Both the position numbers and the translations under genes were made by a program. From Anaeroplasma sp. (GTDB lineage Bacteria; Bacillota_I; Bacilli_A; Acholeplasmatales; Anaeroplasmataceae): a DNA stretch of 43,685 nucleotides. The notes below the pieces were generated by a model. The model did no database searches, was not told where the DNA came from, and saw only the letters and a list, made by a program, of their open reading frames with translations. Location: assembly GCA_022768655.1 (NCBI GenBank), contig JALEQD010000107.1, positions 1 through 43,685 on the forward strand, in the 5' to 3' direction. This document shows, piece after piece, positions 28,801 through 37,180 of this stretch. The stretch's first letter is position 1, and each line of letters begins with the position of its first letter.

Positions 28801-29704
28801 CTTGGCCATAATCAAATAAAAAGATAATTGTATCTAGTGCACCATAGCTATCCTTAGTACCATTGTTGAATAAATCAACACCTATTCCATATACTTCTTC
28901 TTTATCTACAGAATAATTATATTTTTCAACTGTTTTATTATTTCCACTACCAGAAACCATTACAGCAAAGCCTTCATCCTCATTATCAAGAGAATATACA
29001 AGCATTTGTTTTTCTTCATCTTCGCCAGCAATAAGTTCTAAGAAATTATTACCTAGATGATATGTTGCTGTTGCTTCATTTGTATTTTCAGAATAAATAT
29101 ATTTTGATTTTAATGTTCCACCATTAACTAATGCATCTTTTGATTGAGCATAAGCAATTGCGGCAGTAACATTATCAAATTCTGCTTTCTTAACGTTAAT
29201 ATCTAATTCCTTTGTAAAAGTACCATAAGTTAAAACAAGCTTATAAGAGCCTGCTTGAACAAACTTATTACCTTCTACAGTATTACCTTCAGAATCCTTT
29301 ACTGAAAAGCTAAAATCAGTTATAGATTCTGTTTTTTCTTCATTAGAAACTGAATTCTTCAATGAAATAACTAATGAAATATCAGATGCATTAACTACAT
29401 CACCAACTAAATATTCATTTTTAAATGTAGTTGAATCGCTAATTCCCTGAACTTCAAATTTTCCAGGATCTGGAGTTGGATTCGGATTGTCAGTGCCAGG
29501 ATTATCTGTTCCTGGATTGTCAGTGCCAGGATTATCTGTTCCTGGATTATCAGTACCAGGATTGTCAGTACCAGGATTGTCTGTTCCTGGAGTTTCATTT
29601 TGATTTGGGTCTTCTGGAGTTTCAGTCTTACCACATGAAACAAGTGATAAAGCTAAACCAGATAATAATAGACCTGTAAATATATGTCTTTTTTTCATGT
29701 TCAT
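25808..29704 (-). CDS. Giant surface lipoprotein with PGTDN linker and eight C-terminal repeat modules
   Basis: This 1298-residue lipoprotein has lipobox LVSC (Cys24). Then come DPNQNETPG and seven tandem PGTDN units (39-73), a Pro-rich wall-spanning linker. The middle has bacterial Ig-like segments, and the C-terminal 600 or so residues hold eight related modules of about 70-80 residues. Each of the last six begins with a (L/M/I)-(I/V/L)-G-(K/T)-W motif (LVGKW, MIGKW, MLGKW, MIGTW, FIGTW, FIGTW) and continues with a YxF/YxLTSxxNGxYTFTDxTSPSYxL-like core. These resemble lipocalin-like small beta-barrels. The ATG at 29702-29704 follows GAGGTGATT and gives a proper signal peptide; an upstream in-frame start would add 16 residues with no function. 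Probably a surface binding protein; ligand unknown. Confidence 0.85.
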   Translation of the reverse strand: MNMKKRHIFTGLLLSGLALSLVSCGKTETPEDPNQNETPGTDNPGTDNPGTDNPGTDNPGTDNPGTDNPGTDNPNPTPDPGKFEVQGISDSTTFKNEYLVGDVVNASDISLVISLKNSVSNEEKTESITDFSFSVKDSEGNTVEGNKFVQAGSYKLVLTYGTFTKELDINVKKAEFDNVTAAIAYAQSKDALVNGGTLKSKYIYSENTNEATATYHLGNNFLELIAGEDEEKQMLVYSLDNEDEGFAVMVSGSGNNKTVEKYNYSVDKEEVYGIGVDLFNNGTKDSYGALDTIIFLFDYGQEYGYDFSQKVEVVEGKTVYSYAFKIVEGEYGFEMNAEFTLGLFGNIETAKVTEKKYSNAEINTENHTFTLPETPEFTTREYEMVQTIGAKLSDSEYTYSNLAVADFKVKYGENEMTNGLVVNVDLDNGNIDVDGIHRQQYQFTITDVTPSTANSDIDKITVRVVGTAFDGTEIDMSSDEMNLDFTYVNVQTNGTITFYCAGNYTVTFSSKSVTKTVTINVTPETPSEIGIKTYENLNANSDFIDATETYEIYKSNTLYLAPSIAPKLDQACVVSLPANTTGASIVEETVKGVKAYKFTATEAGSYVVTFAAKEDPTVTNTITVNVLENPDVNNMLGGTYYTLVGTDLVTVVFNEGRVSITKGEQTQSFAYSYTNNEIVLTDSTGDNLNYNIIVNSKYKLQLVDANDNKFTLSTENPEVTKFELAGKYTGSVMNGMVSVEAEFEENNLTMNFQSVGKYTYVVESNGTITLTFVEGKECMSNASLKIVDEKLYLVFGGNDYQLTKEGSQDVELVIPNELVGKWLGDEFDLEITTSGLSQIYSDASYDYKLTAIQNGVYTFTDVTSPSYTLEITLNGNKTITIDNASYTKLASSDEMIGKWDFTNKGGVTTTIIVSETSIFANGYEYSITSIQNGIYTYVDKTDSSYAYTLSLNNAVLTATEYVDSVEGNTINLTKRVVPNSMLGKWEYSSSWNTNTLVFDETSVLENGTFSYELTSILNGVYTFTDPTSPNYQLVIVVNENGTITATLYVSGEADPSITYSRPATPNKMIGTWVGENDTLIISENKVMQVCIDNTYEYEFTSYNNGIAVFTDVTSPSYKLYISMNEDGTLQEQSGGKYTQKEVTVHENFIGTWTYGMSSITFAANELEVEYDNFTYTITSCDATTLVMVDDTGYEMTFTYDATTGCINDGNANFTKEESSESEVTIPSGFIGTWTCDEMVLVITETSASLNNQAAQEITYNDGYLVLYGINAKPIALKIVDENTISDNTNTFTKQTTTE
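29484..29588 (-). repeat. Seven tandem 15-base units encoding PGTDN
   Basis: Seven exact-length 15-base units lie head to tail within the giant lipoprotein gene. Units differ only at silent positions, in an alternating pattern (two codon variants: ggattgtcagtgcca and ggattatctgttcct), which indicates past duplication of a 30-base pair of units. Copy-number change keeps the frame. Confidence 0.93.
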
Positions 29705-29914
29705 AATCACCTCATACTCCCCTATTATACAACCAATATATGTAATATGCAAAGATTTTTTTGTTTTTTATTCAATTTTTTTGAATTTTTTTATTAAAAA
29801 TGCATAAAATTGCAATTTTTAGTCTCAAAACGAAATAATATTTTGTTTACAATATTTTACATATTATGTTTGTGCGTCAATAATTATCATTTTTTTTAAT
29901 TTTTTCTACAAAAA

Positions 29915-29952
29915 AGAAAAAAAGAATTACTTCTTTTAAAGAAATAACTCTT
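29915..29952 (-). terminator. Terminator of the diguanylate cyclase gene
   Basis: Arms of about 13 bp with two G-U pairs (29922-29934 and 29940-29952) are followed on the minus strand by a U-rich run. It directly abuts the stop codon at 29953. The remaining spacer to the giant lipoprotein (29705-29914) is very AT-rich and contains TTGACG at 29875-29880 on the minus strand as a possible -35 element. Confidence 0.75.
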
Positions 29953-32082
29953 TTACTGATTTGATTTATAATACTTATCTTTTTCTTCATACATTAGCTT
30001 ATCAGCAAGCTTTATCATTTGCACAAATGACAAATCCTTATGCTCATAACAATGTACAATACCAAATGAAATAGATAATTCATTTATATAATTTCCTTTG
30101 AAATTATTTATCAAATGCTTAAAGGTTATCATGCATTCCTCAAATTTTTCTTTAGAGCATTTAACTATCGCAATGAATTCATCTCCACCAGTTCTATAGC
30201 ATTTGCCATACTTTTGGAAAACATTCATAATACAATGTGCTGAACCAATGATAAATTCATCACCTGCAGTATGTCCTTTTGTATCATTAATCATTTTTAA
30301 TCCATTTAAATCAAATTCGATTATATGAATATTGTTATAATTATCAATATTATTATATTTAACAATATCTTGAGTATAAGCATTTCTATTAAATAATCCT
30401 GTCATTTCATCTGTTAATGCAGCTTTTTTCTTTTCGATTATGGTTTCATGTGCTCTTTTTTCATCAATATATGTAATAACAAAAAATACTGCTAACAATA
30501 CTAAGCCAACCGAAAAAATAATAATACTTGGTAATACAATTTGAATAACAATATTACTACTAACATTTAAAACATCAATAACAAAATACATATCAATATC
30601 AGATAAATATCTTGTCAATTTAAATATATTATTTGACTCAATCAAATGATAATTATTAGAATCAACATTTGCAAAATAATTAGAATCAATATATTCTTTT
30701 TCAATTTTATCAATAGAACTTGATGCTTTAATTAATCCGTTTTCATCTGTTAATGCAATGCTAACATTATATTTTTCCTCATATTCTAAGAACAAATCTT
30801 TAATGTGTTGCATTTCAACACCAACACCGCAAACACCTAAAAGATTACCATTTTCATCTCTAACCTTTGAATTAACAAAATATGAAATTAAATATCCATT
30901 ATCCTTGTCCTTATCAATATTTATTTCATATTCCTTATCACTTTCAATAAAATCCTTATACCAAATATCCTCACCATAATTATTTTTATCAATATATCTT
31001 CCTATACCATTATAATTATAGTAAACCATAGATTTATTTGATACAGCATAAACCATTTGATATCCAAAGCCTTCTTTTATTGAGGATAAATATTTACGCA
31101 TATCAGATTCCACTGATGTAGCGCCATATTCACCACTTTTATACAATGCTTCCTTCATTGTATAAGCTTGACACATTGTTTCTGACACAGTAATTGATTT
31201 AAAAAATTCATTTTCAATTCTATCACAAACCATACTAGCTATTATTTTACTATTATTTTTCTCATTATCCTTTGATACTCTATTAATTGAAAAAACACAT
31301 GAAGTAATAGACGCAGTAATAAATACAGCCATTAGAAAAAATACAGCAATTGATTGAAATCTTTTTGATTTAAATGAATCAATTTCTTCATCATTAAACT
31401 TTGTTTGCTTTAGCTTAATTAGATGAAAAATAAACATAAAAAATGAATCAATAGCAATTCCAATTGATAAAATTGAATAACCATATATAAATGCTTGTAA
31501 AAAAAGTAGCAAATATGGACTCCAAATAAATATCAAGAATATCCAAAAAATTTTTTTAGATATTTTACTTTTATTACTTATAAAAATAATTGTTGAGCAT
31601 ATAGGAAATGAAAAAGAAAATAAAGAGAAAACATACCACATATAATTTCTTTTATAATAATCATTATCATCAAAACCATACATCCAGCCAGTAAATAAAT
31701 TAACAATTAAAATGATAACTGCTAATAGAAAAAATATATCTACAATTTTAATATAATTTTTAGAAGGATATACACCATATTCTCCAAGAATACAATATAG
31801 ATATCTTATGAAAATAGATAGTATAAAAAAGTTAAGAAAAAATACTAAAAAATTAGATAATCTTGTAAAAAATATATTAACTGTATCAATATTTCCTCTG
31901 CATATATATGCTACAGATTCAGATATTAGCATCAATGATATAGTAAAAAACATTGCTATAAATAGCTTAATACCTCTTACCTTCAATGAATAACTCATTA
32001 ATAAAAATGCTGAAACAATAAATGCTAAAGCAATAGATAATTCAATTGTTGCTTGTGTAATTTCTAAAGATGACACGTTCAT
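29953..32082 (-). CDS. Membrane diguanylate cyclase (GGDEF) with extracytoplasmic sensor
   Basis: This predicted 709-residue protein has seven N-terminal helices (about 15-222) and an eighth at about 246-266. A Cache-like extracytoplasmic sensor follows (about 270-508; ...DIWYKDF..., NGNLLGVCGVGVEM), then a ninth helix (about 512-537) and a cytoplasmic GGDEF domain (about 555-705). The active-site GGDEF is intact (632-636), as are LTDEMTGLFNR and DLNGLKMINDTKGH. The RxxD product-inhibition site is absent (the position reads KYGK). It should make c-di-GMP in response to an outside signal. The start is ATG 32080-32082, eight bases after GGGGAG; ATG codons further up lie too close to or before that site. 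No EAL or PilZ gene is nearby. Confidence 0.9.
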   Translation of the reverse strand: MNVSSLEITQATIELSIALAFIVSAFLLMSYSLKVRGIKLFIAMFFTISLMLISESVAYICRGNIDTVNIFFTRLSNFLVFFLNFFILSIFIRYLYCILGEYGVYPSKNYIKIVDIFFLLAVIILIVNLFTGWMYGFDDNDYYKRNYMWYVFSLFSFSFPICSTIIFISNKSKISKKIFWIFLIFIWSPYLLLFLQAFIYGYSILSIGIAIDSFFMFIFHLIKLKQTKFNDEEIDSFKSKRFQSIAVFFLMAVFITASITSCVFSINRVSKDNEKNNSKIIASMVCDRIENEFFKSITVSETMCQAYTMKEALYKSGEYGATSVESDMRKYLSSIKEGFGYQMVYAVSNKSMVYYNYNGIGRYIDKNNYGEDIWYKDFIESDKEYEINIDKDKDNGYLISYFVNSKVRDENGNLLGVCGVGVEMQHIKDLFLEYEEKYNVSIALTDENGLIKASSSIDKIEKEYIDSNYFANVDSNNYHLIESNNIFKLTRYLSDIDMYFVIDVLNVSSNIVIQIVLPSIIIFSVGLVLLAVFFVITYIDEKRAHETIIEKKKAALTDEMTGLFNRNAYTQDIVKYNNIDNYNNIHIIEFDLNGLKMINDTKGHTAGDEFIIGSAHCIMNVFQKYGKCYRTGGDEFIAIVKCSKEKFEECMITFKHLINNFKGNYINELSISFGIVHCYEHKDLSFVQMIKLADKLMYEEKDKYYKSNQ

Positions 32083-32117
32083 AATCATCACTCCCCTTGA
32101 CAAGCACTGATACATTA

Positions 32118-32146
32118 ATTCTAGAATTAAAACTAAAAAAAGTAAA
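32118..32146 (-). promoter_or_regulatory. Candidate promoter for the diguanylate cyclase gene
   Basis: On the minus strand, TTTACT (32141-32146) and TAGAAT (32118-32123) are separated by exactly 17 bases, about 35 bases before the start codon. This fits a housekeeping sigma-70/SigA promoter. Confidence 0.55.
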
Positions 32147-32238
32147 CAAATAGTTGAGATTTATCACATAAAACACTAATTTATTAATAAATTGTTTACA
32201 AATTGCACATTAACATTATATTGAAACTTGAAAATTTA

Positions 32239-33789
<1,551 letters not shown>

Positions 33790-33790
33790 T

Positions 33791-34393
33791 ATGGATATAT
33801 ATACTGATTACGCAAATTGGAAATTTGAAAATTTTGATTTCATAAACAATCTAGTTAAAAATAAAAGTAAATCAATTTCAAGAATATCATCTGTTATTGC
33901 AGTAGTTGATTATTTATACGAAAAATACGTTGAAAATAAGAAATTAACCGAAGATGAAGAAATATTCTTTTCAACTGGATTTGATTATATATATGATCAA
34001 TTTTACTTATTAAAAACCTTATTTGAACTTAAATTCAATAATTCATTTAAAGAAATGGAAAAATATTCAAAAACAATCAATCTTCTTCTATATATTAATG
34101 AATTCCAATCTGAAGCATTAGAATATGAAAATATTGATATTACTCCTTTAGATGATTTAGAGGATAAAGTAAATAAGTGCTTAGATAAAAAAGAAAATGC
34201 TCCTGATGAATATTTTCAAATACTTAATGAAGTAAATGAATCTATATTTGAAAAAAATAATATTGAGGTTCATACAATGGACCAAATATTTTACGAAATT
34301 GCAATAGAATATGGAATATATAAGGAAAATGACTACGACTTATATAATGAGATTTTAAATCGTCAGATAGAAAAAACAAGAAAAGCCGAGTAA
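33791..34393 (+). CDS. Hypothetical helical protein coupled to lysS
   Basis: This 200-residue, acidic, Asn/Lys/Glu-rich protein is predicted to be almost entirely helical. It has no membrane segment, signal peptide or recognised motif. It starts one base after the lysS stop and has no obvious Shine-Dalgarno, so translation probably depends on ribosomes finishing lysS. The base composition matches its neighbours. Its stop codon lies in the loop of a terminator hairpin. I do not recognise the family. The coupling suggests a protein needed at a level tied to LysRS, but nothing indicates the function. Confidence 0.75.
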   Translation: MDIYTDYANWKFENFDFINNLVKNKSKSISRISSVIAVVDYLYEKYVENKKLTEDEEIFFSTGFDYIYDQFYLLKTLFELKFNNSFKEMEKYSKTINLLLYINEFQSEALEYENIDITPLDDLEDKVNKCLDKKENAPDEYFQILNEVNESIFEKNNIEVHTMDQIFYEIAIEYGIYKENDYDLYNEILNRQIEKTRKAE

Positions 34394-34413
34394 TTTCGGC
34401 TTTTAATTTTTTT
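34381..34413 (+). terminator. Terminator with a stop codon in its loop
   Basis: The arms AAAAGCCGA (34381-34389) and TCGGCTTTT (34396-34404) have a 6-base loop containing part of the TAA stop (34391-34393) of the hypothetical gene, followed by seven T (34407-34413). The ribosome site of the next gene starts at the very next base. A ribosome ending at this stop would cover the hairpin, so termination may depend on translation. Confidence 0.85.
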
Positions 34414-34425
34414 AGGAGGTGTAGT

Positions 34426-35463
34426 ATGAAATTAAGAATTAATATGCTTTCGAAAGCTGATAGTGTTGATGGACAAGGAGTAGGTTCAGCATATAAAGAA
34501 CAGGTAAGCTTAGTTAAGGAAGCAAGTGATTTATTTGATGTATCAATAAATGGTCGCGGAAATAAATATGATATTTATCATATTCATTCTGTCAATCCAA
34601 GCTTTTATTTCAAATTATTAAGAAAGAAAAAAGCTATATTTGTTACATATGTTCATTTTTTACCAACTACACTTGATGGTTCAATAAAGCTAGGCAAGCT
34701 AAGCTTTAGTATTTTCAAAAAATATGTTGTATCATTATATAAACGTTCAAAGGAAATTGTAGTCGTTAATCCAATTTTTATTGAACCATTAGTCAAGCTA
34801 GGTATAAAAAAAGAAAATATAACATATATTCCAAATTACGTTTCAAAGGATTCATTTTATAAACTAGATAATGATAAAATCGATCAAATAAAAGATAAAT
34901 ACGAAATAGACAGAAATAAATTCGTTGTTTTAGGTGTTGGACAAGTCCAAAATAGAAAAGGAGTTTTAGACTTCGTTGATGTTGCGAATAAAAATCCAGA
35001 TATTCAGTTCGTATGGGCTGGTGGATTTTCATTTGGAATGATAACAGATGGATATAAGGAGCTTAAGGCAATTGTAGATAATCCTCCTAAAAACGTAAAA
35101 TTTTTAGGTATTATACCTCGTGATAAAATGAATGACATATACAATATTTCAGATTGTCTATTTATGCCATCTTATAATGAGCTTTTCCCAATGTCAATTC
35201 TTGAAGCAGTTAATACTTCTATTCCAATCGTTTTAAGAGATCTAGATTTATATAAAGATATTTTATTCGAAAAATATCTTAAAGGAACAAACAACGATGA
35301 ATTTTCTAATATAATTAAAGAGCTTAAGAATAATAAAGAATTATATGAGTCAGCTGCTTTAGATTCTGAATATATAAGTAAATATTACTCAAAGGATCAT
35401 GTATTAGAAATATGGAAGGAATACTATCCAAGAATATATAATAAATATAACAAAGAAAAATAA
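34426..35463 (+). CDS. GT4 family glycosyltransferase, possibly glycolipid-forming
   Basis: This 345-residue protein has two Rossmann lobes. The N-terminal lobe carries NMLSKADSVDGQGVGSAYKEQ and DIYHIHSVNPSFYF. The C-terminal nucleotide-sugar lobe carries FVVLGVGQVQNRKGVLDF and the GT4 E-x7-E motif in YNELFPMSILEA. The opening resembles, from memory, LafB-type glycosyltransferases of streptococci and lactobacilli that add a second sugar to glycosyl-diacylglycerol, the lipoteichoic acid anchor. AGGAGGT lies six bases before the ATG. The gene immediately follows the terminator hairpin and has no promoter of its own in the gap. Substrate assignment is uncertain; membership of the GT4 group is not. 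Confidence 0.85.
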   Translation: MKLRINMLSKADSVDGQGVGSAYKEQVSLVKEASDLFDVSINGRGNKYDIYHIHSVNPSFYFKLLRKKKAIFVTYVHFLPTTLDGSIKLGKLSFSIFKKYVVSLYKRSKEIVVVNPIFIEPLVKLGIKKENITYIPNYVSKDSFYKLDNDKIDQIKDKYEIDRNKFVVLGVGQVQNRKGVLDFVDVANKNPDIQFVWAGGFSFGMITDGYKELKAIVDNPPKNVKFLGIIPRDKMNDIYNISDCLFMPSYNELFPMSILEAVNTSIPIVLRDLDLYKDILFEKYLKGTNNDEFSNIIKELKNNKELYESAALDSEYISKYYSKDHVLEIWKEYYPRIYNKYNKEK

Positions 35464-35470
35464 CAAATTA

Positions 35471-35526
35471 AAAGGCATGTTAAAGTAGTAATTTAAATAT
35501 TACTATACAACATGCCTTTAATTTTT
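35471..35526. terminator. Bidirectional terminator between convergent genes
   Basis: The outer arms AAAGGCATGTT (35471-35481) and AACATGCCTTT (35509-35519) pair perfectly. An inner stem of TAGTAAT with ATTACTA extends the structure. TTTTT at 35522-35526 serves the plus strand, and a TTTAATTTG stretch serves the minus strand. It ends the lysS-glycosyltransferase transcript and the Rpn gene from the other side. Confidence 0.85.
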
Positions 35527-36361
35527 ACATATTTAATATTTTTTTAACTTCATCAACTGATAGATTAACAGCTTTAGCTATTAATTCTATTTCCATACCC
35601 ATTTGATACAAATTTAATGCTACTTCTTTTTGATTTTTTTGAATTCCTTCTTCAATTCCTTCCTCTTTAGCTTCAATCATACCAACATTATAACGTGATT
35701 CACTCTTTAAAGTTTCCATGGCAAGCTGAAATGCTTTATTTGATTTCAAATAATCATTCATTTTAAAAGCCTCCTTCTTTATTAAGTCATTAGATGATTT
35801 TAGATTTAAAAGAATATTATTATTAGATGCAATCATTGATAGGTATTCCTTTAATTCTATGTTATCACAGTATTCTAGTTTTTTCAAATCAATAATGATT
35901 GTTTTACTTTTACCTTCTATTAATTCCTTATTTGTTTTTTTACTCATAAGTTTATATTCATCATAGAAATAATCTTCAAAAAATGATGTGGTTGAATTAA
36001 CAAGAAAAATATTTACATAGTTCTTACTTTTTTTATGTCTTTTTCCTTGTCGTACACTACTTATTATCATAGATGCAAAATAATAATATATTCTTTCTTT
36101 AAAATATTTTTCTTTATTATTTTGCATTTCAATATCAATATCTACTTCATTTAATATCGATACATTTAAATCAAATATTGGCTTTTTACCTTCAGGTGAT
36201 ATTATAATTTCATTTGGTCGATATTTAATATCATCTGGCTTGATGTCCTCCTTTAAAATTAATGATAATAGAATTGATAAATTCTTAGCATTACTATAAT
36301 AATCTTTAAATAATGCATCATTTGTTAAACTTAAGTTTAACTCTTTTTCTTCTTGTTCCAT
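35525..36361 (-). CDS. Rpn-family PD-(D/E)XK nuclease/transposase-like protein
   Basis: This 278-residue member of the PDDEXK_2/Rpn group opens with LTNDALFKDYYSNAKNLSILLSLIL. It then has the nuclease core FDLNV (Asp) followed by VDIDIEMQ (E-x-Q) at about residues 60-80. The C-terminal tail EAKEEGIEEGIQKNQKEVALNLYQMG is typical of the group. Rpn proteins promote recombination or act in phage defence, and copies often multiply in gut Bacillota genomes. AAGGAG precedes the ATG. It is flanked by terminators on both sides, so it is a single-gene unit and looks like an independently acquired insertion. The frame is intact. Confidence 0.9.
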   Translation of the reverse strand: MEQEEKELNLSLTNDALFKDYYSNAKNLSILLSLILKEDIKPDDIKYRPNEIIISPEGKKPIFDLNVSILNEVDIDIEMQNNKEKYFKERIYYYFASMIISSVRQGKRHKKSKNYVNIFLVNSTTSFFEDYFYDEYKLMSKKTNKELIEGKSKTIIIDLKKLEYCDNIELKEYLSMIASNNNILLNLKSSNDLIKKEAFKMNDYLKSNKAFQLAMETLKSESRYNVGMIEAKEEGIEEGIQKNQKEVALNLYQMGMEIELIAKAVNLSVDEVKKILNM

Positions 36362-36495
36362 TTTATTCTCCTTATTATTATAATTTGAAGTAAAAAAAAA
36401 TAAGGTTTTTACTCCTTCATATAAATAATAGTTAGAATATTAAATTTTTTTTAAAAAAAAGTTTTAAAATATGAAAAAAAATACTTTTTTATAAC

Positions 36496-36526
36496 AAAAT
36501 ATGAGTCATCCTAACGAATGACTCAT
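36496..36526 (-). terminator. Terminator of the SipW-type cluster
   Basis: The 9-bp arms ATGAGTCAT (36501-36509) and ATGACTCAT (36518-36526) have an 8-base loop, followed on the minus strand by ATTTTGTT. It lies four bases past the stop of the 216-aa peptidase gene. The remaining spacer to the Rpn gene (36362-36495) is A/T-rich, with several homopolymer runs and no clear promoter. Confidence 0.75.
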
Positions 36527-36529
36527 AAA

Positions 36530-37180
36530 TTATTTATTTTGATTTTCTTTTTGTTGCTTCAATTTTTCAAGCTCTTCAGCAAGAATTTCTTGTTTTAGTT
36601 TTTCTAGCATTAATTGTTTTTCTTCTTCTGTATTTTTCTTAATTTCATCTGCTTTATTTTTAATAGCAATAGATACTATTTGCATAATTATCATAATTAA
36701 AAAAATTAATATTAACACAGTAAAAACAACATTTTTAGAAATTCCACCTGAAAAAATACTTAAAAAACCTAATGTCATAATATATCTCCCATATACCATG
36801 TCACTAGTGACATGTTCTATATCTACTGAACTATTATTATCTCCTTTTGTAATTAGATATCCATCACATATTTCTTCAACCCTATGGATTATATATATAT
36901 TATTTATCTTACTTTTATATATGATGATATCTTTTTCTTTGATATCATCATAATTTACTTTTTTATAGGCAACATATTCACCAGCATGAATAGTTGGTTC
37001 CATAGAAGGAGTAGGAACATAAGAAACACTTATTGAAAGAATTCTTGGTGGTCTATCCTCATTATTAGCTCTAATAACCTCAAGTGTAATAAAAAAGCAT
37101 AATAGTACACAAACAACAGTTATAATTGTAGATATAATTCTTCCAATTCTAATACTTTTATTCTTCAGAATTTTCTTCAC
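36530..37180 (-). CDS. SipW-type signal peptidase I (Ser/His dyad)
   Basis: This 216-residue S26 peptidase is of the ER/SipW type. An N-terminal helix (about 13-34) is followed by Ser59 in VPTPSMEPTI, His99 in YIIHRV (where the bacterial type has Lys), Asp114 in ITKGDNN, a second helix (about 150-173), and a Lys/Glu-rich coiled-coil tail in the cytoplasm (about 175-216). SipW-type enzymes cleave the special signal peptides of TasA/CalY-like filament proteins; two candidate substrates lie upstream in this cluster. The start is GTG at 37178-37180, overlapping the preceding gene by 23 bases, with AAGGTG six bases upstream. The charged tail is unusual. Confidence 0.9.
   Translation of the reverse strand: MKKILKNKSIRIGRIISTIITVVCVLLCFFITLEVIRANNEDRPPRILSISVSYVPTPSMEPTIHAGEYVAYKKVNYDDIKEKDIIIYKSKINNIYIIHRVEEICDGYLITKGDNNSSVDIEHVTSDMVYGRYIMTLGFLSIFSGGISKNVVFTVLILIFLIMIIMQIVSIAIKNKADEIKKNTEEEKQLMLEKLKQEILAEELEKLKQQKENQNK

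Noticed and set aside
29484-29588. Direct repeats that could suggest a CRISPR array
   Set aside because: The units are 15 bases, contiguous with no spacers, in frame within a lipoprotein gene, and encode PGTDN.
29476-29679. Plus-strand open frame with repeated CQCQDYLFLD-like peptide
   Set aside because: It is the antisense shadow of the PGTDN repeat tract; repeats without stops on one strand leave the other strand open too. No ribosome site was seen.
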